A stretch of DNA of 61,817 nucleotides from Actinomycetota bacterium. Its GTDB lineage: Bacteria; Actinomycetota; Acidimicrobiia; Acidimicrobiales; Ilumatobacteraceae. This document shows positions 26,166 through 34,604 of the stretch, in pieces. Below the pieces are notes generated by a model that worked only from the letters and a program-made list of their open reading frames with translations, did no database searches and was not told the DNA's origin. Where the stretch lies: contig JAUSLQ010000023.1 in assembly GCA_030645675.1 (NCBI GenBank), positions 1 through 61,817 on the forward strand, written 5' to 3'. Each line of letters starts with the position of its first letter. Position 1 is the stretch's first letter. Both the position numbers and the translations under genes were made by a program.

Positions 26166-26389
26166 ACGCCAACTTGTGCTCACAGGGTGCGCCCAGGTTT
26201 CGAGTTGGCGGTGGGGCCACGCCTTCGGTGGTGTGAACGCCGACTTGGGGTCACGCGGTCTGCCCAGGGTGCAAGTTGGCGGTGGGGCCACGTCCTCGGT
26301 GGTCTGAGCGCCAACTTGGCAGGGGTGGGCCTGGCCCCGGCCCGGAGTTGGCGGTGAGGCCACGTCCTCGGTGGTGTGAGCGCCGACTT
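26131..26389. repeat. 71-bp-period palindromic repeat, copies 3-6
   Basis: 45-bp units at 26131, 26202, 26273 and 26345, so the period is 71, 71 and 72. Each has 9-bp terminal arms, (A/G)AGTTGGCG or a variant and CGCC(A/G)ACTT, around GGTG(A/G)GGCCACG...GGTGGT. Spacers are 26-27 bp and related to each other (two share GCCCAGG). Copy 3 overlaps the 3' end of the AbiEi-like gene. No cas genes are near and the repeats are not identical, so this is a REP-like tandem array, not CRISPR. Confidence 0.8.
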
Positions 26390-26394
26390 GGGCT

Positions 26395-26419
26395 CGGGCG
26401 CGCCGGGCGGCCGCGCCCG
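26395..26419 (-). terminator. Hairpin after the pyruvyltransferase gene
   Basis: CGGGCGCG (26395-26402) pairs with CGCGCCCG (26412-26419) over a 9-base loop, starting 8 bases past the stop of the minus-strand gene. There is no T-run, so the terminator call is tentative. Confidence 0.4.
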
Positions 26420-26427
26420 GGCGTGGG

Positions 26428-28176
26428 TCAGCGGTGGAGCGCTTGGCGCAGGCGGCGGTACACGCTGCGGGGTGCGCGGCTCCAGCGCATCACGCGGGTG
26501 TTGTTGATCGCAGCCAACTCGGCGGTGCGGTGCTGGTCGATCGTGTTCACCAGCTCGCGGGCGCGGTCGGCGGCGAGCGTGGCGTGTTCCAGCTCGTCTT
26601 CCAGCCGGGCGATCGTCGACTGGGCGGCGGCGTGCTGTCGCTGCAGCACCAGGGCCTGCTCGCGCAGCCCGTCGATCTCGGTGTCGCGGGCGGCCAGCGC
26701 GGTGCGCACCGACAGCGCGTACTCCTCGGCGGTGTCGAACCGCCGCTGCACCTCCAGCAGCTGGCCGTGGCCGGCCGCCTCGGCAGCAGCGAGGGCGGCG
26801 AACATCGGGTCGCCAGGAGCCAGTACTGCCAGGGTGGCTGCATCGCCGTCGACTGTCAGCGCCTTCAGCGCGGCGGGTGCGGCGGGGTCGCCGGCCAGCG
26901 TTGCCCGCACGGCCTGCCAGCGCTGCGCGTGCAACTGGGGCCAAGCAGCCGTCGCGGCTGCGATGTGCCGGCCGAGCAACTCGCGTCGTTGCCACAGGTC
27001 GGCGAACATCGCTGCCGCAGCAGGTGTGGCCAGCGCGGCCGCCGGCAGCCGCCACCCGCTCAGCCCGGCGGGCGCGAGCGCGCCGTCCAGTTTCGCTGCC
27101 GTGTACCCGTCGGTGGAGACGGCCATGCACGGCACGCCTGCAGCCAGCGCGAGCACGATCGGGTGGCGGCGGGTGGAGACGATCGCCGACGCCCCCCGCA
27201 CGACTCGGGCCGTCGTGCAGCTATCGACGGTGGGGGCGACGAGTGCGACACCCGGGTCGTCGACCAGCGCTGCCAGGCGGATCGCGAGTGTGAGGTCGTC
27301 GTTCGCCGCCGACGAGGTGAGGTGGCCCGACTCACGATCGCCGCTTCCGCCGTCACCGTCACCGTCACGGTCACAGTGATCGGCGCCGGCGCCCCCACCG
27401 GCACCGGCATCGGCAGGTGCCGGCCACGTGTTGGGCACCAGCACGACCGGCAGGCCACTCGTGCGGTGCAGGTCGGCGACCAGGCGCACCAGCTGGGCGA
27501 GCATGGCCTCGGTGTCGGGAAGGAAGTGATGAAGAACCAGGCCCAGGTACTGCTCCGGCAGCTCCGGCAGACGCTGGTCGGTGGTTCGAGCGAGTTGGAC
27601 AGCGTCGTCGACGTGGAGCACGGCCCGGTCGGCGGCGGGCGACGCGTGCACAACCGCCAGCGAGGCCTCGTCGCACACGCCGACCAGCTGGGCACCCGCG
27701 AGCGCCTCGCCCAGCCGCTCGCGCTGGCGCGGGGTGAAGCGCGGCCCCAACGTCTGCCCCACCACGACAGCGGGAACGTCTGCCTCGGCGGCCAGGCTCA
27801 GCAGGGCCACGCGCTCGTACAGCAGATGCGGCCATGCGGCTGACATGTTGCCGCCGCCGGCCACCACCACACCATCGGCGGCTTCCACCGCCGCCCGCAC
27901 GGCGACGGCGGCGGCATCGGTGGCCGTGCCGTCGAGCACTTGCTGCAGGCGCAGCTCGCGTTCGTCGTCGCCCGCCGCGCCTGGGGCAGTGTGAAAGCCG
28001 AGCTGCGCGATGGCCTGCACTCCGTGGCGTTCGGCCACGCGTGCGGGCTGCGCGGCAACGACCGTGATCTGCGCCGCGGGCAGTGCACCCAGCTCGCACA
28101 GGGCCACCTGGAAGACGGCCTCGTCGCCGACGTGGTACTCGTCGCCCCCCACGTCGCCGATCAGCAGGATCTTCAT
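26428..28176 (-). CDS. Polysaccharide pyruvyl transferase family protein with C-terminal coiled coil
   Basis: 582 residues. The first ~400 match the polysaccharide pyruvyl transferase/CsaB fold: MKILLIGDVGGDEYHVGDEAVF, VVAGGGNMSAAWPHLLYERV, VVVGQTLGPRFTPRQRE and STRRHPIVLALAAGVPCMAV. It would add a pyruvyl ketal to a surface glycan. A Gly/Asp-rich low-complexity insert (~265-290) comes from a CGTCAC repeat near 27351-27374. Residues ~490-560 are a predicted coiled coil, then a basic RVMRWSRAPRSVYRRLRQ tail like that of glycan-assembly proteins. The ATG shares its A with the stop of the glycosyltransferase (TGATG), so the two are coupled. Confidence 0.82.
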   Translation of the reverse strand: MKILLIGDVGGDEYHVGDEAVFQVALCELGALPAAQITVVAAQPARVAERHGVQAIAQLGFHTAPGAAGDDERELRLQQVLDGTATDAAAVAVRAAVEAADGVVVAGGGNMSAAWPHLLYERVALLSLAAEADVPAVVVGQTLGPRFTPRQRERLGEALAGAQLVGVCDEASLAVVHASPAADRAVLHVDDAVQLARTTDQRLPELPEQYLGLVLHHFLPDTEAMLAQLVRLVADLHRTSGLPVVLVPNTWPAPADAGAGGGAGADHCDRDGDGDGGSGDRESGHLTSSAANDDLTLAIRLAALVDDPGVALVAPTVDSCTTARVVRGASAIVSTRRHPIVLALAAGVPCMAVSTDGYTAAKLDGALAPAGLSGWRLPAAALATPAAAAMFADLWQRRELLGRHIAAATAAWPQLHAQRWQAVRATLAGDPAAPAALKALTVDGDAATLAVLAPGDPMFAALAAAEAAGHGQLLEVQRRFDTAEEYALSVRTALAARDTEIDGLREQALVLQRQHAAAQSTIARLEDELEHATLAADRARELVNTIDQHRTAELAAINNTRVMRWSRAPRSVYRRLRQALHR

Positions 28177-30572
28177 CAGCGGGAGCTCCTGGCGAGTGGG
28201 AGGTAGTCGAGCGGTTGCAGCAGCACGGGCGAGATCGCGGCAACGGTGCGTTCGATCGATTGCACTCGCAGCACGTGGGCCCGGCCCGCCTCGGCAATCC
28301 GAGCGTATACCCCGGATTGGTCGAACAGCACGCGCATCGCCTGCGCGGCGGCCTCCAGATCCGGTTGGGCCCACTGCGCGTCGGCCGGGTACGGCCAGTG
28401 GCCCTCGCCCACGGGCACGAGGTCGAACGGCACCAGCATCGCCGTCTCGTCGTCCATGAACGTCATGTTGCCCGAGTGGCCGGTGGCGATCACCGGCCGG
28501 CCGGCGGCCATCGCCGCCGCCAGGTGCAGCCCGAAGCCTTCGCAGCGGTGCAATGACACGAAGCAGTCGCTGAGCTCGATCAGCCCCTGGATCTCGTCGG
28601 CGGTCCAGTGGCCGTCGATCACGTGGATGTCGGGCCGGTCGGCCACCGCCCGCCGCAATCGATCGTAGTGGTCGAGGAACTGGTGGCCGTTGATCGACTT
28701 GATCACCAGGTGGGCGCCGTCGGTGGGCGAGAACGCCTGGCGGTACGCACGGACCGTGTCGAGCGGGTTCTTGCGGTGCATCAGCGAGTGGAAGTCGAAC
28801 GAGAACACGAACGTGAACCCGTCGGGCAGGCCCAGCATCCGCCGGGTGTAGGGCGTGGGCCGCGCTGGGGCGGCGACCGGCAGCGGCACCAGTCGCACCG
28901 GCACCGGTGCCACCGCGGCCAGTACGTCGCGGGTGTACTCGCTGGTCACCCACACCTCGTCCAGCAGCTCGAAGCCGCGGTGGAACTCGTCGGGGAAGCG
29001 ATCGACCTCCCAGAACCACATCCCGACGCGGCGGGCGTCGCCGCGCATCGGGCCGGTGTGCTCCAGGATGGCCGCGACCCGCGGCAGTTCGTCGGCGTTG
29101 ATGCAGTAGATGCTGTCGCGGTAGCGCAGCGCCTCGCCCGGCTGCCGCACCACGTGGTGCTGATGGCGCGACCCGCCGGCGCGCACCGCCACCGGGTGGT
29201 TCGGCATGCCCACCAGATCGACCGCGCGGCCCAGGCGGCGGGCCGCGTCGCCCACCCCGTGCTCGCTGTGCAGGTAGCCCACCAGGTTCCAGCCGAACGG
29301 CTCGCGGTGCTGCAGTCGCCGTTCGGTGGCCGCCCGTGTGGAGGCGCCCAGCCCGATCTCCGCTCGCAGGCCGCGAGCGTACGGATCGTGGTCGAACCAC
29401 TGGCGCAGTTGGAAGGCGCCGGCGCCGCCGAGGTCGGGGAAGGCCGCCTGCAGGTCGGTGCGCAGCAGGTACAGCTCGTGCTCCCACGCGCTGATCGGGG
29501 CGCCGGCAGGCCCGACGACCGGTTCCTCGAACCACTCGCGCAACTGCTGGACCGCGGTGGGCTCGAAGGGGTCGGGCGGAGGCGCATCGCCGTCGGCAGC
29601 CGAGCGCAACATGTGCCGGCGCAGGGCTGCACGCACGATCGGCACCAGCCGCTCGCCGCCGGCGGTGCTGTCCAGCCCGTACGGTTCGTGGCGGGTGCCG
29701 AACCCCGCCTCCAGCAGCAACCGGCCGTACTCGTCGGTGAGCGAGCGCAGCACGGGGTCGCTCTCGATGCGGGCGCGGGGTACCGACCCGCCGTGCTTCG
29801 ACAACCGCCATGGTGCCTGCGGGTCGTAACCGCTGAAGTGGAAGAACACCACGGGCTGACCGCCGGCACGCACGGTGCCGTCGTCGTCGCGCGACAACGG
29901 GCGTTCGTGCAGGTTCCAGTAGGCGACGTTCAGGCCGGGGTTGCGCAGTACGACGGTGGGGAACAGCGCCGGCGCCCAATCGACCCAGCGCTGGTCGGTG
30001 AACAGCGCGTTCGGCAGGTCGACGACGCAGTCGGTGCGCAGCCGATCGTGCCACCAGTCCAGGAACGGCAGCGCGTCCGCCCCCACCCCGATGAAGCCGA
30101 GGTTGAACACGCCCGCATGGCGGATGACCATCTCGTCGGGGGTCAGGCCGTCGCGCGGCATCGGCTGCAAAACGTGCGGCGTGAGCGCGATCCCGCCCGA
30201 GGCCGCGGCAGCGAACACCTCGGTGAGCGGCTGCATCACCTGGATGTCGGGGTCGAGGTAGATCACCGCCGGTGGCACGTCGGTGTGCGCGGCGACCGCA
30301 GTGCGCAGCAGGTGGCGCACCGCTGCCGCCTTCACCGCCGTGGCGAACTCCATGACGGTGTAGATCGCAGCCATCGCGTGCCACTCGGCCGTGGGCAGCC
30401 CGAGGTCGGCGACGAGCACCACCTGGCCCACGCCGGTGGTGGCCCGGTCGGCCTCGATGCCGTCGATCACCACCGTCGAGAACGGAACCTCGGGGTGGTG
30501 AGAACGGAACGAAGCGGCAAGTACGCGTGCCTGAGGCAGGTAGTTGCGAGCGACGATGGTGACCGCATGCAT
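28176..30572 (-). CDS. Two-domain glycosyltransferase (GT-A plus GT4)
   Basis: 798 residues. The N-terminal half is a GT-A domain with the metal-binding IYLDPDIQV (DPD at ~107-109), VFNLGFIGV and FHFSGYDP, as in GT8-like transferases. The C-terminal half is a GT-B/GT4 domain with GYLHSEHGVGDAARRL, FSFDFHSLMHRKNP, LVIKSINGH and SLHRCEGFGLHLAAAMAAGRPVIATG, whose Glu contacts the nucleotide sugar. One chain could add two sugars. Together with the downstream pyruvyltransferase it points to surface-glycan synthesis. The start is ATG at 30572, as the upstream open frame is antisense to the ThDP gene. A TACGGT lies 10 bases before it. Confidence 0.83.
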   Translation of the reverse strand: MHAVTIVARNYLPQARVLAASFRSHHPEVPFSTVVIDGIEADRATTGVGQVVLVADLGLPTAEWHAMAAIYTVMEFATAVKAAAVRHLLRTAVAAHTDVPPAVIYLDPDIQVMQPLTEVFAAAASGGIALTPHVLQPMPRDGLTPDEMVIRHAGVFNLGFIGVGADALPFLDWWHDRLRTDCVVDLPNALFTDQRWVDWAPALFPTVVLRNPGLNVAYWNLHERPLSRDDDGTVRAGGQPVVFFHFSGYDPQAPWRLSKHGGSVPRARIESDPVLRSLTDEYGRLLLEAGFGTRHEPYGLDSTAGGERLVPIVRAALRRHMLRSAADGDAPPPDPFEPTAVQQLREWFEEPVVGPAGAPISAWEHELYLLRTDLQAAFPDLGGAGAFQLRQWFDHDPYARGLRAEIGLGASTRAATERRLQHREPFGWNLVGYLHSEHGVGDAARRLGRAVDLVGMPNHPVAVRAGGSRHQHHVVRQPGEALRYRDSIYCINADELPRVAAILEHTGPMRGDARRVGMWFWEVDRFPDEFHRGFELLDEVWVTSEYTRDVLAAVAPVPVRLVPLPVAAPARPTPYTRRMLGLPDGFTFVFSFDFHSLMHRKNPLDTVRAYRQAFSPTDGAHLVIKSINGHQFLDHYDRLRRAVADRPDIHVIDGHWTADEIQGLIELSDCFVSLHRCEGFGLHLAAAMAAGRPVIATGHSGNMTFMDDETAMLVPFDLVPVGEGHWPYPADAQWAQPDLEAAAQAMRVLFDQSGVYARIAEAGRAHVLRVQSIERTVAAISPVLLQPLDYLPLARSSR

Positions 30573-30728
30573 GTGACCACCCACCGTAGCCGCGTGGACG
30601 CTCAGCCGACAGGCGGCATCCCGCACGACGCGCTGTGTGGTGATGCTCGACGAGCCGCCGCCACCGCCGGGCTGAGGCACCGGGGGCCCGTGCGAGCCTG
30701 TCGCCGACGCGTCTGGAACACTGGCGGG

Positions 30729-32363
30729 ATGACCTCTGAAACTCCCGTCCGCGTCGATGGGCATGCCGGGCAGCAGGCCGTTGCCGCGCTGATGGCGTTC
30801 GGTACCGACACGATGTTCACGCTCAACGGCGGGCACATCTGGCCGCTGTACGACGCGGCGCGCGACCAGGGCATGCGCGTGATCGACACCCGCCACGAGC
30901 AGACCGCCACGTTCGCCGCGGAGGCCTACGCCAAGCTCACCCGCAAGCCCGGGTTCGCTGCGCTCACCGCCGGGCCGGGCATCACTAACGGCGTCTCGGC
31001 CACGACCAGTGCGTTCTTCAACGGCTCGCCGCTGGTGGTGCTGGGCGGGCGTGCGCCCGAGCTGCGGTGGGGCGCCGGCTCGCTGCAGGAGTTCGACCAC
31101 GTGCCCGTCATGCAGTCGATCACCAAGAGCGCCGGCACGGTGAAGGACGCCGGCCAGGCCGGGGCGATGGTGCACGCCGCCGCCCGTCTCGCGATGACGC
31201 CCCACCGTGGGCCCACCTTCCTCGACTTCCCGCTCGACGTGTTCGGCCCGGCGGCCGGCGACATCCCCGCGGTCGACGAGTGCGTCGGCCTCGGCGTCGC
31301 CCCCGACGACGACGAGGTGGCCGCGCTCGCTGCCCTGATCGCGGGCGCCGAGCGGCCGGCCTTCATCGTCGGCAGCGACGTGTACTGGGACGGCGCCTGG
31401 GAAGCCCTGCGCGCCGCCGCCGAACACCTGCAGGTGCCCTGCTTCTTCAACGGCCTCGGCCGCGGCACGATGCCCGCCGACCACCCGCTGGCGTTCCTGC
31501 GCACCCGCGGCCTGCTGAAGGCCCGCGCCGACCTGGTGGTGGTGCTGGGCACCCCGCTCGACTTCCGCCTCGGCTTCGGCCGCTTCGGCAACGCGCAGGT
31601 GGCGCACGTGGTGGACAGCGACGAGCAGCGCGCCGCGCACGTCGACGTGCCGACGGTGGCGGGCGACAGCAACCTGGTGCTGCGGGCGCTGGCCGACGGC
31701 CCCGGCCCCTCCATCGACCGCTCGGGTTGGGTGGCCGAGCTGCGGGCCGCCGAAGAGGCGGGCCGCGCCGCCGACGCCGCGCTGCTGGGCAACACCAGCG
31801 CGCCCATCAAGCCCAGCCGCATCTACGGCGAGCTCGGACGCCGCATGGCCCGCGACGCAGTGGTGATCTGCGACGGCGGCGACTTCGCCAGCTATGCCGG
31901 CAAGTTCGTGGAGGTGTTCGAGCCCGGTTGCTGGCTCGACACCGGGCCCTACGGCTGCCTGGGCAACGGCCCCGGCTACGCACTGGCGGCACGGGCGGTG
32001 CGGCCCAGCAGCCAGATCGTGCTGCTGCTGGGCGACGGCGCGGCCGGGTTCAGCCTGATGGACGTGGACACGATGGTGCGCCACAACCTGCCGGTGGTGA
32101 TGGTGGTCGGCAACAACGGCATCTGGGGGTTGGAGAAGCACCCGATGCAGATGATCTACGGCTGGGACATGGCGTGCGACCTGCAGCCGGGCCTGCACTA
32201 CGACGACGTGGTGAAGGCACTCGGCGGCGCCGGGGAGACCGTCGCCGACCCGGCCCAGATCGGCCCCGCGCTGGACCGCGCGTTCGCCAGCGGCGTGCCG
32301 TACATGGTGAACGTGCTCACCGACCCGAATGACGTGTACCCGCGCACGAGCAACCTCGCGTGA
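30729..32363 (+). CDS. ThDP-dependent enzyme, acetolactate synthase-like
   Basis: 544 residues with the three-domain layout of the acetolactate synthase/oxalyl-CoA decarboxylase superfamily. The activating Glu lies in DTRHEQTATFAAEAYAK. The FAD/ADP-like middle domain has PAFIVGSDVYWDG. The ThDP motif is LLGDGAAGFSLMDVDTMVRHNLPVVMVVGNN. Mycobacterial IlvG-type proteins are similar, and the substrate is not resolved. No ilvN/ilvC neighbours are present, so it is probably not the anabolic enzyme. The start ATG at 30729 has no clear ribosome binding site. Confidence 0.85.
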   Translation: MTSETPVRVDGHAGQQAVAALMAFGTDTMFTLNGGHIWPLYDAARDQGMRVIDTRHEQTATFAAEAYAKLTRKPGFAALTAGPGITNGVSATTSAFFNGSPLVVLGGRAPELRWGAGSLQEFDHVPVMQSITKSAGTVKDAGQAGAMVHAAARLAMTPHRGPTFLDFPLDVFGPAAGDIPAVDECVGLGVAPDDDEVAALAALIAGAERPAFIVGSDVYWDGAWEALRAAAEHLQVPCFFNGLGRGTMPADHPLAFLRTRGLLKARADLVVVLGTPLDFRLGFGRFGNAQVAHVVDSDEQRAAHVDVPTVAGDSNLVLRALADGPGPSIDRSGWVAELRAAEEAGRAADAALLGNTSAPIKPSRIYGELGRRMARDAVVICDGGDFASYAGKFVEVFEPGCWLDTGPYGCLGNGPGYALAARAVRPSSQIVLLLGDGAAGFSLMDVDTMVRHNLPVVMVVGNNGIWGLEKHPMQMIYGWDMACDLQPGLHYDDVVKALGGAGETVADPAQIGPALDRAFASGVPYMVNVLTDPNDVYPRTSNLA

Positions 32364-32367
32364 CGGC

Positions 32368-32727
32368 CTAGGTGCAGCTGCTGCCGGGCGCCGGTACGAC
32401 GGTGCCCGTGGCCGGGTCGTAGTCGTACAGCGTGGACTCCACGCGCAGGTACGCCGAGACCATCGCCTGCTCGCTGGCCGGCGGGTCGCCCTCCAGCAGG
32501 GTGTAGTTCTCGACTGCATCCTCCAGGATGCGACGATCCTCGTGGCACATCAGGTTGTTGGCCTGGGGAATGGCCTTCGTGCCTTCCTCCACCGCCTTGT
32601 TCGGGCAGCCGGAGAGCGCGACCGCGGCCGTGGCGGCGAGGAGCACAGCGGCCACCCGGCGGGCGGTGCGGGCAGCGAACGCCGGGCGTGCGAGGCCGGA
32701 AGTGGTGCGGGCTGAGCGGGCTGTCAT
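32368..32727 (-). CDS. Lipoprotein with pilin-like globular domain
   Basis: 119 residues. An Arg-rich n-region and hydrophobic core end in lipobox ALSGC. The mature part (MCHEDRRILEDAVENYTLLEG, PASEQAMVSAYL, TLYDYDPATGTVVP and a final Cys) resembles the C-terminal globular domain of actinobacterial type IV pilin-like proteins. In those proteins Cys, a long LxxAVxxY helix and a closing Cys are conserved. Here the pilin helix is replaced by a lipid anchor. That similarity is from memory of the family pattern, so moderate only. ATG overlaps the thioesterase stop (ATGA). Confidence 0.6.
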   Translation of the reverse strand: MTARSARTTSGLARPAFAARTARRVAAVLLAATAAVALSGCPNKAVEEGTKAIPQANNLMCHEDRRILEDAVENYTLLEGDPPASEQAMVSAYLRVESTLYDYDPATGTVVPAPGSSCT

Positions 32728-33101
32728 TGCGTCTTGTCCATGAATCGGTCGACCTCCACAAGAGCGCGGGTGACCTTTCCTGCGGCCACCAACCCTCTGG
32801 TATCGGACGCCGACACCATGAACGTGAGCCGTCGTCCCTCGATCTTTTCGAGGATCGCTTCAGCTGTCACCTTGCCGCCCACGGCCGTGGGTTGCAGGTG
32901 GTCGATCTGCACGCGCATGCCCACCGTGGTGCTGCCTGCCGGCAGCTGCCCGGCCAGCGCAGCACATGTGGCCTGCTCGCACAGGGCGACGATGCGTGGG
33001 GTCGCCAAGACGTGCACCGAACCCGAGCCCATGGCCACGGCCGTGTCGGCCTCGGTGACCACCATGCTCGCCGTGCCCTTCAGGCCGACAACCGCACTCA
33101 T
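32724..33101 (-). CDS. Hotdog-fold thioesterase (FlK-like)
   Basis: 125 residues with the layout of the fluoroacetyl-CoA thioesterase-like hotdog family: GSVHVLATPRIVALCEQATCAAL (long central helix), TTVGMRVQIDHLQPTAVG (catalytic His region) and GRRLTFMVSASD. It would cleave an acyl-CoA thioester, substrate unknown. It has its own leaderless -10 and is coupled to the lipoprotein gene downstream. Confidence 0.82.
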   Translation of the reverse strand: MSAVVGLKGTASMVVTEADTAVAMGSGSVHVLATPRIVALCEQATCAALAGQLPAGSTTVGMRVQIDHLQPTAVGGKVTAEAILEKIEGRRLTFMVSASDTRGLVAAGKVTRALVEVDRFMDKTQ

Positions 33102-33108
33102 CGCTTGC

Positions 33109-33114
33109 AGGCTA
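33109..33114 (-). promoter_or_regulatory. -10 element of the thioesterase gene
   Basis: TAGCCT on the minus strand, then 7 bases to the ATG at 33101. Confidence 0.45.
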
Positions 33115-33174
33115 CGCCGCCGCCGCGGGCAGGGCGAACTTGCCGGAGGGAAGGACGGGGCGCGCGCTCATCGG

Positions 33175-33180
33175 TAGCCT
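33175..33180 (+). promoter_or_regulatory. -10 element of tldD
   Basis: TAGCCT, then 7 bases to the GTG at 33188. It argues for this start over the longer frame opening at 33140. Confidence 0.5.
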
Positions 33181-33187
33181 GTCCCGC

Positions 33188-34579
33188 GTGATCGACCAGG
33201 ACGTGTTGGAACGAGTACTGGCGACGGCCGTGCGCACGGGCGCCGACTTCGCCGAGGTGTATGCCGAGGACAAGCGATCCACCTCGGTCGGGCTCGACGA
33301 CGGGCGCATCGAGCAGGTCACCAGTGGGCGCGACCGCGGCGCCGGCATCCGCGTGGTGAAGGGCGACACCACGGGGTTTGCCCACACTGCCGATCTCACC
33401 GAGGCCGGCCTGCGGGAAGCCGCCGAGGCCGCGGCCGCGGCCGCCAGCCAGGGCGGCGGAGTCGCCCGCACGGTGGCCCTGACGCGTGGCCCCGAGCGCG
33501 TGGTCAGCCCTGTGGCCCAGTACCCCGACGAGGTGCGCAAGGCCGACAAGGTGGCACTGCTGCTGCGCATGGACGACGCGGCGCGCAGCGCCGGCGGCTC
33601 GATCGTGCAGGTCAGCGCCGGCTACGGCGACAGCCACAAGCACATGCTGGTGGCCAACACCGACGGCGTGTTCGTCACCGACCGGCAGGTGCGCACGCTC
33701 ATCCGCGTCACGGCCGTGGCCGACGGCGACACCGGCATGCAGACCGGTTCGCAGAGCGCCGGGCAGACGATGGGCTTCGAACTGTTCCAGCAGATCGACG
33801 TCGACGCACTGGCCCGCGATGCCGCCCGCATCGCGCTGACCAAGCTGAACGCCCGCCCGGCGCCCAGCGGTGCGCTGCCGGTGGTGATCAAGCAGGGCAG
33901 CGGCGGCGTGTTGTTCCACGAGGCGTGCGGCCACGGCCTGGAGGCCGACCTGGTGGCCAAGGGCGGCAGCGTGTACCGCGGCAAGCAGGGCGAGCTGGTG
34001 GCCAGCCCGCTCGTCACTCTGGTCGACGACGGCACGATGACCGGCGAGTGGGGCGCCATCGCCTACGACGACGAAGGCCACGCCGGGCAGTACAACGTGC
34101 TGATCCAGGACGGTGTGCTCACCGACTACATGTGGGACTACCTGCGGGCGCGCAACGAGGGCCACGGCTACAGCGGCAACGGCCGCCGGCAGAGCTACCA
34201 GCACCTGCCGATGGTGCGCATGACCAACACCTACGTGCTCAACGGCACGGAAGAACCCGACGACATCGTGCGGGCCACCGACTACGGCGTGTACGTGGCC
34301 AAGCTGGGCGGCGGCAGCGTGAACACGGCCAGCGGCGACTTCGTGTTCGGCATGACCGAGGCCTACCTGATCGAGAACGGCGAGATCACCGAGCCGCTGC
34401 GCGAGAGCAACCTCATCGGCAATGGCCCGGCGGTGCTGCGCGACATCGACCTGCTGGGCAACGACTTCGCGATGGGCAACCCGGGAACGTGCGGGAAAGA
34501 CGGCCAGGGTGTGCCCGTGGGCGACGGCCAGCCGACCCTGCGGGTGAAGTCGATGACCATCGGCGGCACGGCCGCATGA
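33188..34579 (+). CDS. tldD: TldD metalloprotease subunit
   Basis: A 463-residue catalytic subunit of the TldD/TldE heterodimeric protease, which cuts unfolded peptides and matures some RiPPs (microcin B17, PQQ-like leaders). The zinc motif HEACGH (HExxxH) is present in LFHEACGHGLEAD. The family blocks GADFAEVYAED, DYGVYVAKLGGGSVN and MGNPGTCGKDGQ with conserved Cys are intact. GTG at 33188 gives the usual TldD N-terminus (VLERVLATAVRTGADFAEV). tldE follows 25 bases later. Confidence 0.92.
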   Translation: MIDQDVLERVLATAVRTGADFAEVYAEDKRSTSVGLDDGRIEQVTSGRDRGAGIRVVKGDTTGFAHTADLTEAGLREAAEAAAAAASQGGGVARTVALTRGPERVVSPVAQYPDEVRKADKVALLLRMDDAARSAGGSIVQVSAGYGDSHKHMLVANTDGVFVTDRQVRTLIRVTAVADGDTGMQTGSQSAGQTMGFELFQQIDVDALARDAARIALTKLNARPAPSGALPVVIKQGSGGVLFHEACGHGLEADLVAKGGSVYRGKQGELVASPLVTLVDDGTMTGEWGAIAYDDEGHAGQYNVLIQDGVLTDYMWDYLRARNEGHGYSGNGRRQSYQHLPMVRMTNTYVLNGTEEPDDIVRATDYGVYVAKLGGGSVNTASGDFVFGMTEAYLIENGEITEPLRESNLIGNGPAVLRDIDLLGNDFAMGNPGTCGKDGQGVPVGDGQPTLRVKSMTIGGTAA

Positions 34580-34604
34580 ACAGCAACATGAGGGGCGCGG
34601 CGGC

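Noticed and set aside
24985-26389. A CRISPR array: 45-bp palindromic repeats with 26-27-bp spacers
   Set aside because: The repeats differ from each other at several positions, the spacers are partly related, the array is broken by a gene, and there are no cas genes.
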